Positions 16,503-26,037 are shown, numbered from the stretch's first letter. The stretch: 64,000 nucleotides of DNA from Amycolatopsis nalaikhensis (GCF_030264295.1 NZ_CP127173.1:2797501-2861500), one strand, 5' to 3'. The notes: generated from the letters alone by a model not told the origin. Numbers and translations are program-made.

Positions 16503-17156
16503 CTAGCCGAACAACCCCCGCCGGGGGTGCCGGATGACCAGCGAACCGCCGTGGACGCGCCCCGTCAGCACGAACCGCGGGTTGCCCATCCGCCCGTTGC
16601 TGCGCGTCTTGTCCTCCAGCGCGCCGAACTTGACGTCGGTGATCGAGTTGACGTCGACCGCCGCGTGCTCCGGGATGATCACCTCGACCGAACCCCACTT
16701 GGCGTCCAGCTCGATGTGCACCACCGGCGACTGCACCTGGGCCTCGGTGAAGTCGAGCTTCGTGGACCCGTACTTGTTGCGCACCACCATCTCCGGCGGG
16801 ACGACCCACGGGCCGCTCCGCACGAGGGACGAGTACTTCGCGTTGAGCTCGAAACGCCGTCCGGGCGCGTAGCCGATCGGCGGCGCGTACGCCGGAGCAG
16901 CGGCGACGGCGGCGGCCGGGTGGTAAAGGCCGGCGAGGTCGGCCAGCACCGCGTTCAGCTCGCCGCGGGTCCGGGACGCCAGCGCGCGGTCGGTGCGCTC
17001 GGTGAACTCGTCGAGGTCGATCATGCCGCGGCCGATCGCCTTCTGGAGCACCCCGACGACGTGCTCGCGCTCGTCGTCGGACACCCGGAGATCGCGCTCG
17101 CTCAACGGCTTGGTCTCGGGAACCGGTATCGCCGTCGTGGTCTCTTCCTCGCCCAT
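16503..17156 (-). CDS. DUF1707 protein with C-terminal beta domain
   Basis: Protein of 217 residues. The N-terminal DUF1707 domain (about residues 17-75) carries the signature LRVSDDEREHVVGVLQKAIG and DLDEFTERTDRALASRTRGE. The C-terminal domain is a beta-strand repeat (VVRNKYGSTKLDF, IELDAKWGSVEVIIPE) like the cell-wall-active antibiotic response domain of LiaF-type proteins. There is no signal peptide or transmembrane helix. Such proteins are common in actinobacteria and are suspected of sensing envelope state; the function here is unproven. The ATG at 17156 is used; an in-frame GTG two codons upstream is an alternative. Confidence 0.85.
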   Translation of the reverse strand: MGEEETTTAIPVPETKPLSERDLRVSDDEREHVVGVLQKAIGRGMIDLDEFTERTDRALASRTRGELNAVLADLAGLYHPAAAVAAAPAYAPPIGYAPGRRFELNAKYSSLVRSGPWVVPPEMVVRNKYGSTKLDFTEAQVQSPVVHIELDAKWGSVEVIIPEHAAVDVNSITDVKFGALEDKTRSNGRMGNPRFVLTGRVHGGSLVIRHPRRGLFG

Positions 17157-17204
17157 GCCCACGATGGTAGAACCGGATTTCACCAGGGAGATCGGGGGAA
17201 AACC

Positions 17205-18275
17205 CTGAACGGACCCGTATTCCGCGGTGCCGTCGCCGGCGCGGCCTTGCTCCTGCTCGCGGGGTGCACCGCCGAAGCGCCGCCGTCGCCCACGACCACG
17301 CCCGTGTCGACGACCCCGTGGAGCCCGCCGGAAGGCCTCGACGGGGTCCGCGCGACCGGCGGGATCGGCGTGACAGCCCTGCTCCCCACCGCCGGCCCCA
17401 CCCTCTTCGACGCCGACACCGGGCCCGCCGCCACCCCGCCCGGCTATCCCACGGGCGACATCGGGCTCAGCGTCGTGCGGGTCGGGAAGCACGCTGTCTT
17501 CACGGTCTACCCGCCTTACACGCACAGCACCGAACCGTTCGAAACCCTCGTCTACACGGGACCGTCGAGCCCGCCGCGTTCGCTCGGCCGCGCGTGGTCG
17601 GTCGCGCCTGGTGTCGACGGCGACAGCGTCTGGCTGATCCGGCAGGACGCGCCCGATGCCTGCCGCTTGCAGCACGTCTCGCTCTCCGGTGGGGAGTTCG
17701 GCCAAGGGCAGCCCGCCAGCTGCCGCACCCAGGTGCGCGCCGAGACCGCGCACGGCCTGCTGATCACCATCAACTCCGGCGCCGCCGAGTCGACCGACGC
17801 GCTGATCGAGCCGGAGACCGGCCGCACGGTCCGGCAGGAGCCGCGCATCCTCGCCGTGGCGGACGACCGGATGCTGCTCGACGGCCTGACCGACCTCACC
17901 CTCGTCGACCTGCGCTCCGGCGACCGGAAGCAGCTGAGCAGACCGGCCCTCGGCCGGACGCCCGCGGTCGTGCCGTCGCGGGACGGCGGCGTCTGGGCCG
18001 TCGACTTCGCCGACCCCGCCTACCGCGGCACCAGCACCCAGACCCGGGACATCTGGCTGCTCCGCCCGGACACGCTGACCTGGCAACACGCCGCGGGCAT
18101 GCCGTTCAGCACCGAACACCTCAAGCGCGGCGGCGGCCTCGACTGGTCGGAGGCGGGCGATCTCGTGCTGGCCGACGGCGTTCTCGCCGCCTGGCACCCC
18201 GGTGAACCGAAGTGGCGGCTCGGCACAGCGGCTCTGCCGACGAGCGACTGGTCCGGGATCGCCGTCATCCCGTGA
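17205..18275 (+). CDS. Lipoprotein with beta-propeller-like body, probable CTG start
   Basis: Secreted lipoprotein of 356 residues. The signal peptide NGPVFRGAVAGAALLLLAGC gives a lipobox with cysteine 21, followed by a Pro/Thr linker. The body has recurring short beta-strand blocks (PGVDGDSVWLIRQD, ILAVADDRMLLDGL, SRDGGVWAVDF) suggesting a propeller fold. In this frame the only codon placed correctly for a start is CTG at 17205, with GGGGGA just upstream; no ATG, GTG or TTG precedes the signal peptide after the last in-frame non-coding stretch. No enzymatic motif is seen. It is divergent from the DUF1707 gene. Confidence 0.7.
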   Translation: MNGPVFRGAVAGAALLLLAGCTAEAPPSPTTTPVSTTPWSPPEGLDGVRATGGIGVTALLPTAGPTLFDADTGPAATPPGYPTGDIGLSVVRVGKHAVFTVYPPYTHSTEPFETLVYTGPSSPPRSLGRAWSVAPGVDGDSVWLIRQDAPDACRLQHVSLSGGEFGQGQPASCRTQVRAETAHGLLITINSGAAESTDALIEPETGRTVRQEPRILAVADDRMLLDGLTDLTLVDLRSGDRKQLSRPALGRTPAVVPSRDGGVWAVDFADPAYRGTSTQTRDIWLLRPDTLTWQHAAGMPFSTEHLKRGGGLDWSEAGDLVLADGVLAAWHPGEPKWRLGTAALPTSDWSGIAVIP

Positions 18276-18278
18276 GGG

Positions 18279-18938
18279 TCACTCCTCGTCGAGGCCGTGC
18301 TCGATCGCGTACCGGGCCAGCTCGACGCGGTTGTGCAGCTGCAGCTTCCGCAGCGTCGACTGCACGTGGTTCTCCACTGTGCGGTGCGACAGCACCAGCC
18401 GCTCGGCGATCTGCCGCGCGGTCAGTCCCTTCGCGACCAGGCGCAGGACGTCGGTTTCGCGCTCGGTCAGCCGCGGCGGCTCGGCGCCCTCGGCGGGCGC
18501 GTCGGCCATCCGCCGGTACTCGCCGAGCACTAGCCCGGCCAGGCCCGCGGTGAACACCGGGTCGCCCGCCGCCGTCCGGTGCACCGCGTCGACCAGCTCG
18601 GCCGCGGACGCCGACTTGACCAGGTAGCCGGACGCGCCGGCCTTCACCGCCTCCAGGACGTCCTTGTGCTCGCCGCTCGCGGACAGCACCAGCACCTTCG
18701 TCGACGGCAGCGCCGCGGTGATCTCGCGGGTCGCGTCGACGCCGGAGGTGCTGCCCAGGTTCAGGTCCATCAGCACGACGTCCGGCTGGACGGTCCGCGC
18801 GATGCGCAGCGCCGCGTCGGCGTCCGGCGCGGTCGCTCGCACGTCGAAGCCGTGCTCGGTCAGGTCGCGGGCCACCCCGTCGCGCCAGATCGGGTGGTCG
18901 TCGACCACCATCACCGAAATCCGCGGCTCGTCGCTCAT
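18279..18938 (-). CDS. NarL/LuxR-family response regulator
   Basis: DNA-binding response regulator of 219 residues. The receiver domain carries the acidic pocket VVDDHP and phospho-acceptor D58 (VVLMDLNLGS), with K at the end of the fold (GYLVKSAS). The C-terminal LuxR-type helix-turn-helix begins LTERETDVLRLVAKGLTARQ. The ATG at 18938 forms an ATGA overlap with the sensor kinase stop, so the pair is translationally coupled. The 3' end faces the lipoprotein gene across 3 bases. Confidence 0.93.
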   Translation of the reverse strand: MSDEPRISVMVVDDHPIWRDGVARDLTEHGFDVRATAPDADAALRIARTVQPDVVLMDLNLGSTSGVDATREITAALPSTKVLVLSASGEHKDVLEAVKAGASGYLVKSASAAELVDAVHRTAAGDPVFTAGLAGLVLGEYRRMADAPAEGAEPPRLTERETDVLRLVAKGLTARQIAERLVLSHRTVENHVQSTLRKLQLHNRVELARYAIEHGLDEE

Positions 18939-20071
18939 CTCGCACCCCTCGTGCTCGGCACCCTGACCTCCCACTCCGTGCCCCGGCCGGGCCCGGTGTC
19001 GAGGGCCGCGCTCCCGCCGAGGTCGCGGACCCTCCCCCGGATGGATTCCACCACGCCGAGGTGCCCGTCCGCCGCCGCCCGCTCGAGAACGCCGTCCGGG
19101 ATGCCCGGCCCGTCGTCGCGGATGCTCACCACGACCTCGTCGCCGAGGTCTTCCAGCAGGACCCAGGCGTGCGCGCCGGGTCCCGCGTGCTTCTCGACGT
19201 TCGAGAGCGCTTCGCGGGTGACGGCGACCAGTTCGTCGGTGACGTGCGCCGGCAGCTCGACGTCGTCCGCCGGGGTCGACACCTGCACCGACGACGTCGC
19301 GAGCAGCTGCAACGCCGCGCGCAGGCTCGTCGTGCCGCTGTCGTTCGGCTTCACCGGCTCGGTCGTCACCAGCGAGCGCAGCGCGATCTCCTGCTCACCG
19401 GCCAGCCGCGCCAGCTCGGCCGCCTCGCCGCCGACTTCGTTGCCGCGCTTGCGCACGCGCGCGAGCACCTGCAGCACGCTGTCGTGGATCGACCGCGCCA
19501 GTCGCTCCCGCTCGGCCGTCGCCGCTTCCTTCCGCAGCGCCTGCTCCAGCCGCGCCGCGGACCGGCGGCCCATCGTCGCGGCCATGCCGACGAGCAGCCC
19601 GGCGGCGGCCAGCAGGACGCCGTCGCGGGCGACGTCGAGGTCGAACTTCTCGCGCGCGAGACCGGTCGCCACGCCGACGACCAGCCCGGCGAGCACGCCA
19701 CCGCTCGCGCCGAACCGTGCGCCCGCCGCGACCGGTGGCACCGCCGCCCACACCGTGGTGATCAGCGGGACGTTCAGCGCGAACTGCGCGTCGCTGAGCA
19801 CCCACGGCGAGGTCAGCAGCAGCGCGGTGGTGATGACGAGGTCGAAGACGACCAGCGACGGCGGCCGCGTCCGCTCGCGCAGGTAGAGGAAGCTGCTGAC
19901 CACCGACCACAGGGCCATCACGCCGAGGATCGCCCACGCCAGCCATTCGCGCTGGTAGTGACCACTTTGGACGATCACCGTGCCGCAGGCGAACGCCCAC
20001 GTGAGCACGCGGAACGCGATCACGCCCCGCCACATCGGCGTGATCGGATCGGGGGTCCGCGCGGCGGTCAT
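18935..20071 (-). CDS. MacS-type sensor histidine kinase
   Basis: Membrane histidine kinase of 378 residues with about six N-terminal transmembrane helices (residues 15-165). The dimerisation helix has the phospho-acceptor H196 (LARSIHDSVLQVL) of HisKA_3 kinases, and the ATPase domain has TREALSNVEKHA (N box) and DDGPGIPDG (G box). The N-terminal membrane sensor and order match the MacS/DUF5931 group common in Pseudonocardiaceae. The partner is the coupled LuxR regulator. Its start overlaps the stop of the AI-2E-type gene by 4 nt, forming a three-gene operon. Confidence 0.9.
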   Translation of the reverse strand: MTAARTPDPITPMWRGVIAFRVLTWAFACGTVIVQSGHYQREWLAWAILGVMALWSVVSSFLYLRERTRPPSLVVFDLVITTALLLTSPWVLSDAQFALNVPLITTVWAAVPPVAAGARFGASGGVLAGLVVGVATGLAREKFDLDVARDGVLLAAAGLLVGMAATMGRRSAARLEQALRKEAATAERERLARSIHDSVLQVLARVRKRGNEVGGEAAELARLAGEQEIALRSLVTTEPVKPNDSGTTSLRAALQLLATSSVQVSTPADDVELPAHVTDELVAVTREALSNVEKHAGPGAHAWVLLEDLGDEVVVSIRDDGPGIPDGVLERAAADGHLGVVESIRGRVRDLGGSAALDTGPGRGTEWEVRVPSTRGAR

Positions 20072-21264
20072 TCCTCTTCGCCGCGCGTCGGCACTTCCGC
20101 CTTCGGCGTGCCCGGCTCGGCGTCGTTCGGCTGCGCGGCCTGGTCCTTGAGGACGTTCACCTCACCCGGGTCCGGGTTGGTCTCGTGCAGCAGTGACCGG
20201 ACACCGGCGTTCAGCACGGCCAGCAGCGGCACCGCCAGCAGCGCGCCGGCGATCCCGGCCGCCACCAGGCCGGCGGTGATGGCCAGCACCACGGCCAGCG
20301 GGTGCAGCTTCACCGCGCGGCCCAGCAGCAGCGGCTGCAGGACGTGGCTCTCCAGCTGCATCACGCCGATCACGATGGCCAGCACGATCACCGCGCCGAT
20401 GAAGCCGTTCGTCACCAGCGCGATCAGCACGGCGACACCGCCGGTGATGACGGCACCGATGATCGGGATGAACGCGCCGAGGAACACCAGCGTCGCCAGC
20501 GGGATCACCAGCGGCACACCCATGATCCACAGCCCGATGCCGATGCCGACGGCGTCCACCACGGCCACCGCCGCGGTCGCCCGCACGTAGCTGACCAGCG
20601 ACGCGAACCCGCGGCGCCCGGCGACGTCGACGCGGTTGCGGACCCGGCCGGGCACCGCGCGGACGAGGAACGACCAGATGGTCTCGCCGCCGCTGAGGAA
20701 GAAGATCGTGATGAACAGCGTCAGCAGGAAGCCGGTGAGGATCTCGCCGACCGTGCTCGCCGTGGTGAGCGCGGTCGTCGTGATCGACGCCTGGTTGTTC
20801 TGGATGAAGCTGATCGCCTGGTTGATGAAGTCCTGGATCTGCTCCTGGCGCAGGTGCGGCGCACCGTAGACGAGCCAGTTCTTGATCTGGTCGAGGCTGT
20901 CGTTGAGCTGCTTCTGCAGCTGGGGCAGGCCGGAGGAGAACTGCGTGACGACGAACGTCAGCAGCCCGCCCAGCACGGCCAGCCCGGCGATCAGCACGAT
21001 CGCCGTCGCCAGCCCGCGCGGGAACTTCACCGCCACCAGCTTCTGGACGGCCGGCGCGAGCAGCGCGGACAGCAGCAGGGCGATGGACAGCGGGATGATG
21101 ACGACGGACAGGTAGCCGATCACCCACACCACCGCGTACAGCGCGGCGATCACCACGATGAACCGCCACGCGAGAGCCGCGCTGATGCGCAGCCCCCGGG
21201 GGATCAGCCCGGTGATGTCCTCGTGCTCCGGCAGGAACGGGTCTTCGCGTCGCGCGTGGCTCAC
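20068..21264 (-). CDS. AI-2E/PerM-family membrane transporter
   Basis: Integral membrane protein of 398 residues with about eight transmembrane helices, arranged as in the PerM/AI-2E exporter family: two N-terminal pairs, a soluble middle (SSGLPQLQKQLNDSLDQIKNW), then a hydrophobic half with PIIGAVITGGVAVLIAL and LQPLLLGRAVKLHPLAVVLA, the family signature. The C-terminal tail is acidic. The GTG at 21264 follows GGTGAGCGC. It heads the operon with the two-component system, which may respond to the state or substrate of this protein. Confidence 0.9.
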   Translation of the reverse strand: MSHARREDPFLPEHEDITGLIPRGLRISAALAWRFIVVIAALYAVVWVIGYLSVVIIPLSIALLLSALLAPAVQKLVAVKFPRGLATAIVLIAGLAVLGGLLTFVVTQFSSGLPQLQKQLNDSLDQIKNWLVYGAPHLRQEQIQDFINQAISFIQNNQASITTTALTTASTVGEILTGFLLTLFITIFFLSGGETIWSFLVRAVPGRVRNRVDVAGRRGFASLVSYVRATAAVAVVDAVGIGIGLWIMGVPLVIPLATLVFLGAFIPIIGAVITGGVAVLIALVTNGFIGAVIVLAIVIGVMQLESHVLQPLLLGRAVKLHPLAVVLAITAGLVAAGIAGALLAVPLLAVLNAGVRSLLHETNPDPGEVNVLKDQAAQPNDAEPGTPKAEVPTRGEEE

Positions 21265-21500
21265 GCGCTCACCGTACTGGCAACGCCGCCCGATTCGGCC
21301 GCTTTCCGGCGGCCGCGTCCGGCACTGGGGACTGCCTGGGCCGATCACCCATCGTCAGATCGGACTACACGATGTGTTCTTCACACGATGGGGGCATCAA
21401 GTCGTGTCGAGGGTGCGCGGCGCGGCGCGGGTTTGGTTAGGTCGCTTCCGCAACGGCAATCGGCCGGATTGATCACGAACCAAGCACGAGGAGACAACGA
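21265..21500. other. Divergent promoter region between AI-2E-type and secreted-protein genes
   Basis: 236 bases. ACACGATG occurs twice (about 21367 and 21382) around GTGTTCTTCACA, suggesting a regulator site. GAGGAG precedes the GTG at 21501. No terminator or gene is visible. Confidence 0.3.
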
Positions 21501-22479
21501 GTGGCGATCACCGCGACGAACGAGGGGCAGGGCGCCAAGCGCTCGCGCCGTCTCGTGTCGCGTGCGCTGCTCGTGCTGGGCGGGGCCGTCGCCGGCACCG
21601 CCGCCGCGTGGCTCGTCTCCGGTGCCACCGCCTCCGCGGACACCGTCGAGGTCGGCACCTCCTCCGTCACCCCGGTCACCGACGCCACCGCCGGCAGCCT
21701 CGGCGACGTCAACCACGGCACGGCCAACCTCGCCGGTGACGTCGCGGGCGGCCTCGCCGAAGCGGCGAACTGCCACCAGGACGCGACGACGTGGAGCGAG
21801 CCGCAGCGCCCGTGCCACGCCGACGCCCGCACCCTCGAGCACGAGGTCTCCGACCGCGTCAGCGACTCGGTGTCCGACCTCGCCGACGACGCGGTGCTGA
21901 GCCCGGCGGAGCGCACCCTCGGCGCGGTCGAGCACGTCGTCCGCAAGCCGGCGGACACCCGCCAGGTCCTCGAAGAGACCGTCACCCCGGCGCCGGCGCA
22001 GGACTTCGGCCGCCAGGTGTGGCAGCTGCTCGACCCGGCCGGCCACGGCGACCTGGTCCCGCTCCCCGAGCTTCCCGGGCCTCGCCCCGGTCGAGCAGGA
22101 GCCGGTGACCACCGGCGTCGGCCAGGCGACCGACGGGGTCGCCGTGACGACGGTCCAGCTCCCCGACTCCGTGCGAGCCGCGCTCGCGCTGGCGAAGAAC
22201 TCCCACCTCGAAGACGGCACCGGTGCCGCGGGCCACTCCCGCGACGGGCACCGTGACCTGCCGTCCCCGCTGACCCCGGCGCAGCTTCCGATCGCGCCGT
22301 CCGTCCCCACCGCCCCGGGTGGCACCACGGCCCCCGGTGGACACCTCGACGGCCTCAACTTCGGCGTCCCGTTCTGGACGACCGAAGCCGTCGACACCGC
22401 CGTCGCGGCGATGAGCCGCGCCGGCCTGCGCAACTCTGTGCGCACCCCGGGCGAGCAGCCCGGCGTCACTCCTGACTGA
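21501..22479 (+). CDS. Secreted protein of unknown function, frame interrupted near 22078
   Basis: The first frame (from GTG 21501, with GAGGAG upstream) encodes a basic N-terminus and a signal peptide (SRALLVLGGAVAGTAAAWLV...ASA), then a Cys-containing region (NCHQDATTW, QRPCHADA) and helical EHEVSDRVSDSVSDLADD. After ELPG the frame becomes Arg-rich nonsense. The expected continuation (LAPVEQEPVTTGVGQATDG...) lies one base out of frame and runs to a stop at 22479. Removing one G from the GGG at 22078-22080 restores a single open frame of about 325 residues. It precedes the chaplin-like repeat gene and may be a partner surface protein. The family is not recognised. Confidence 0.65.
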
Positions 22480-22665
22480 ACACCTCCCTTCACGGGTCGC
22501 TGACGCGCCCAAGTCCGTCTTCATCTGACGGCTCCTGCGTCCGCGAATTTCCCGTGACACGGCGGTGCGCATTGTCGCGCCCGCAAGAAGTTCCTTTCCC
22601 CCTCGGTGCATTCGACGCACCCCCATAAGCCCGCAAGGGAACCCGAAATAAAGGAGAAAAACCCC

Positions 22666-25600
22666 ATGCAGACGTGGGCAAAGCGCGGACTCCAGACCGC
22701 ACTTGTCACGGGTGGGTTGCTGATGCTGGGTACCGGCATCGCCTCGGCTGACGAGAACGTCAACCCCGACACCCCTGCCTCGCCGCTCGACCTGAACGTC
22801 ACGGTTCCGATCCAGGAAGCCAACAACGCGGTCGGCACCCCCTTCGGCCAGCTGGACCTGCCCGCCGGGCAGACGGAGCTGAGCACCAAGCCGGTCACCA
22901 ACGCGGCGAACGAGGCCGCCAAGCAGCTCGACGACGCGAGCCCGATCAGCCAGAGCACCCTCGGCGGTGCCACCAAGGCCGACGGCGCCGGCGCGTTCAC
23001 CCCGGGGCACAACAACCTCAAGGGCAACAAGGTCACCGGCGACGTCGTCGTCCCGATCCAGATCGTGGACAACGCGATCGGCGTGATCGGCGACGCGAAC
23101 GTCCAGGGTGGCGACCACACCCAGACCTGGGACCACAACCAGGACATCGCGACGACCGGCGACGGCTCCAGCCTCGCGGGCAACGCGGTCGCCCTCGACT
23201 GGGCGCTCCCGGTCCAGATCGCCGGCAACGGCGGCGGCGTCGCGGGCGGCACCGGCCGGGTGACCGGCGGATCGGCCAGCCAGAGCACCACCGAGACCGG
23301 GAACGTCGACACCGACGGCGACGGCTCGGCCCTCTCCGGCAACATCGTGGCGGGCCAGTTCGCCACCCCGGTCCAGGTGACCGGCAACGCCGCTTCGTAC
23401 CTGCTCGGCAACGGGCAGAGCCACGGCTACAACGCCGACACGGTCGCCACCTCCGGCGGCTCGCTGTTCACCTCCGGCAACGACAGCGCCGGCTCGGGCA
23501 ACGTGGTCGGCGCGCCGGTCGCCCTGCCGGTCAAGTTCAACTGCAACTCGGGCGCCGTGTGGGGCTCGCTGTCGCACGCCGGCTCGTGCACCAACTCGGC
23601 CGACGCCACCGCCGGGGACACCCGCGAGGGCAGCCTCGGCATCCCGACCTACGAAGAGACGAGCGGCAACGGCTCGTTCCTCGGCGGGAACGCGGGCGCG
23701 GTCTCGCTGTCCCCGATCGCCAACGTCGCGGGTGTCGCCGGTTCCTGGATCGGCAACGCGACCGCCGGCGCCCCCGAGCCCGGCAGCTCCTCCAGCACCG
23801 TCGACTCGGGCGGCTTCGTCCAGACGGCGGGCGACAAGTCGGCCGGCGCGGGCAACGTGATCAACCCGTCGGTGGCGCTGCCGGTCGAAGCCTTCGGCAT
23901 CGGTGGCACCTACATCGGCCAGGCGAACGCCGCGCACGACAACACGACCGACGCCAACGCCGGCAACGGCAGCTACACCAAGGGCAACGAGTCCGTCATC
24001 GGCGGCAACATCGTCAACACGCAGGCCGCGGGCGCGCCCGAGGTCTTCGGCATCGGCGGCAGCCACATCGGCAACGCCTCCGGCACGGCGACCGAGGACA
24101 AGACGGTCACCGCCGGGGCGTACGACGGCACGCAGGGCAACAACTCCTCCGGCTCGGGCAACGTCGTCCAGGTGCCGGTCGGCGTGCCCGCCGAGGTCTT
24201 CGGCGTCGGCGGCTCCTTCATCGGCCAGGGCTCCGGCTCGGCCGACGAGACCAAGGTCGTCTCGGGCGGCGGCGGTGGCAGCACCCACGACGACAACGGC
24301 TTCCTGAGCTCGAACCTGGGCACCGTGCCGGCGTCGCTGCCGGTGCAGGTCGCCAACATCGGTGGCGCGTTCATCGGCCAGGGCCACGGCAAGGGCTCGA
24401 CCGACACGACGTCCAACGCGGGCGGCGACGTCTCGGCCGACGGCCCGGCGGGTGCGGGTGCCGGCAACATCATCGAGGCCCCGGTCTCCCTGCCGGTGCT
24501 GGCCGCCGGCAGCGGCGCCGCCCTCGGCGGCATCGGCACCGGTGAGAACGACAACATCACCGACTCCTCGGCCGGCGGCGACGCCACCACCGACGGGCAG
24601 GCCGGTGCGCTGACGGGCAACATCGTGAAGGCTCCGGTCGCCGGGGTCGCGCAGGTGTTCAGCGACGGCGTCGCGGGTGCGGCGCTGGGCCACGGCAAGG
24701 GCACCAACGACACCACGTCGGAGGCGGGCGGCGACGCCACCACCAACGGTGACGAAGGCGCCGTGGCCGGCAACATCGTCGGCGCGGACGCGCTGCCGGT
24801 GGTGCAGGTCTTCGGTGACGCGGTCAGCGCGGCGGGTGTCGCGACCGGCACCGGCGTCAGCATGACCTCGGTCGAGAACGCGGGCGACGACACCACGTCG
24901 GGCCTCGACGGAGCGATCTCCGGCAACATCCTCGACCTGCCGGTGACCGCGATCGCGCAGCTGTTCGGCGACGCGGTGACCGTGGGCGGCGTCGCGCACG
25001 CCGTCGGCGACAACACGCTGACCACGGAGAACGGCGGCGAAGCCACCACCGCCGGCGACGGGTCCAGCCTGTCGGGCTACAACTTCTACCACGCGTTCGC
25101 GCTGCCGGTGCAGATCTTCGGGGTGCCCCTCGAGCTGCTCGGGGTCGCCACCGCCGAAGCCACCGACATGACGAGCATCGACGAGGCCGAGGACGCCATC
25201 GCGTTCCCGGTCGACGGTTCGGAGATGGCGGCCGACGAGCTGCCGTCGCTGACCGGGCTCGCCAGTGGCCTGCCGACGTCCGGGCTGCCCACCGAGGGCC
25301 TGCCCGCGCTGCCGACCGCGCTGCCGACGGCCGCCCCGATCGGTGCCGAGCGCGCCGACGTGCCCCCGGTGACCAGCCCGCTCGCGGGTCTGTCGCAGCT
25401 GGGCCACCTGCCGACCCCGGCGGGCCTGCCCGGCACCCCGGCGCTGCCGAAGCCGACCCTGCCGAACACCGCGGCGCTGCCCGCCGTGACCGGCCTGTCG
25501 GCGCTGGGCGGGGCCCTGCCCGGCCACGGCACCGAGCGTGCGGACCTGCCGACCGCCGGCCTGCCGATCGCGCTGCCGGCCACCCCGGCCCTGCCCGCCC

Positions 25601-25839
25601 TGCCGGGCGAGCGTGCCGACCTGCCGACCGGTGGCCTGCCCGTCGCGCTGCCGGCGCTGCCCGCCCTGGGTGGCGTCCCGGCGCTGCCGACCGCGCTCCC
25701 GGCGACCCCGGCCCTGCCGGTGAACGCCAAGCTGCCGGTGCTGGACAGCGCGGCCCCGGCCGCGCAGGTCCCGGCGATGTCGGGCCTGGACTCCACCGGC
25801 TTCCTCGCGAAGCTGCTGGGCCTGGTCAAGCGCAAGTAG
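22666..25839 (+). CDS. Large secreted protein with about 15 chaplin-like repeats and an LP-rich tail
   Basis: Protein of 1057 residues. A signal peptide at 1-28 ends ...GTGIASA. From about 30 to 830 a unit recurs roughly every 50 residues: SGN(V/I)VxxPVxLPVxVFGxGGxxIG, followed by an Asp/Thr/Gly/Asn-rich linker. This matches the chaplin pattern (SGNxxQxPVxxPVxxCGNxxxVxG), but the paired cysteines survive in only one unit (about 292-308, NCNSGAVWGSLSHAGSC). The last 200 residues are an ALPALPT-type Leu/Pro-rich tail with LPTxG motifs, ending FLAKLLGLVKRK. AAGGAG precedes the ATG. It is probably an amyloid-like surface or aerial-hypha coat protein; the function is inferred from chaplins. Confidence 0.75.
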   Translation: MQTWAKRGLQTALVTGGLLMLGTGIASADENVNPDTPASPLDLNVTVPIQEANNAVGTPFGQLDLPAGQTELSTKPVTNAANEAAKQLDDASPISQSTLGGATKADGAGAFTPGHNNLKGNKVTGDVVVPIQIVDNAIGVIGDANVQGGDHTQTWDHNQDIATTGDGSSLAGNAVALDWALPVQIAGNGGGVAGGTGRVTGGSASQSTTETGNVDTDGDGSALSGNIVAGQFATPVQVTGNAASYLLGNGQSHGYNADTVATSGGSLFTSGNDSAGSGNVVGAPVALPVKFNCNSGAVWGSLSHAGSCTNSADATAGDTREGSLGIPTYEETSGNGSFLGGNAGAVSLSPIANVAGVAGSWIGNATAGAPEPGSSSSTVDSGGFVQTAGDKSAGAGNVINPSVALPVEAFGIGGTYIGQANAAHDNTTDANAGNGSYTKGNESVIGGNIVNTQAAGAPEVFGIGGSHIGNASGTATEDKTVTAGAYDGTQGNNSSGSGNVVQVPVGVPAEVFGVGGSFIGQGSGSADETKVVSGGGGGSTHDDNGFLSSNLGTVPASLPVQVANIGGAFIGQGHGKGSTDTTSNAGGDVSADGPAGAGAGNIIEAPVSLPVLAAGSGAALGGIGTGENDNITDSSAGGDATTDGQAGALTGNIVKAPVAGVAQVFSDGVAGAALGHGKGTNDTTSEAGGDATTNGDEGAVAGNIVGADALPVVQVFGDAVSAAGVATGTGVSMTSVENAGDDTTSGLDGAISGNILDLPVTAIAQLFGDAVTVGGVAHAVGDNTLTTENGGEATTAGDGSSLSGYNFYHAFALPVQIFGVPLELLGVATAEATDMTSIDEAEDAIAFPVDGSEMAADELPSLTGLASGLPTSGLPTEGLPALPTALPTAAPIGAERADVPPVTSPLAGLSQLGHLPTPAGLPGTPALPKPTLPNTAALPAVTGLSALGGALPGHGTERADLPTAGLPIALPATPALPALPGERADLPTGGLPVALPALPALGGVPALPTALPATPALPVNAKLPVLDSAAPAAQVPAMSGLDSTGFLAKLLGLVKRK

Positions 25840-25848
25840 TTCGGTGAC

Positions 25849-25879
25849 GCCGGGCGGGTTCAGCCAGAGCCCGCCCGGC
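25849..25879 (+). terminator. GC-rich hairpin after the chaplin-like gene
   Basis: GCCGGGCGGG (25849-25858) pairs with CCCGCCCGGC (25870-25879), with an 11-nt loop. It starts 10 bases after the stop codon. There is no T-run, as is common for actinobacterial terminators. Confidence 0.6.
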
Positions 25880-25992
25880 CCCAGTCCCCGCTGCCGCGGG
25901 CGGGCGCTCCACGCGCCGCGAGGGCGACCTCGCACGGAGCGCCCCCACCCCGCGAGCGCGGACGTCGAAAAAGCTCTCCTTCCCTGGAGACG

Positions 25993-26029
25993 ACGAGCCC
26001 CAGGAGCCAGACCGGCTCCTGGGGCTCGT
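25993..26029. terminator. Strong hairpin between convergent genes
   Basis: A 16-bp perfect stem (ACGAGCCCCAGGAGCC with GGCTCCTGGGGCTCGT) and a 5-nt loop end 8 bases before the dioxygenase stop. It can terminate both the chaplin-like gene and the dioxygenase gene. Confidence 0.8.
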
Positions 26030-26037
26030 TCGCGTCT

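Noticed and set aside
25460..25680. Sortase LPXTG signals in the chaplin-like protein tail
   Set aside because: The repeats read LPTxG, not LPxTG, are internal, and are not followed by a membrane helix and basic tail.
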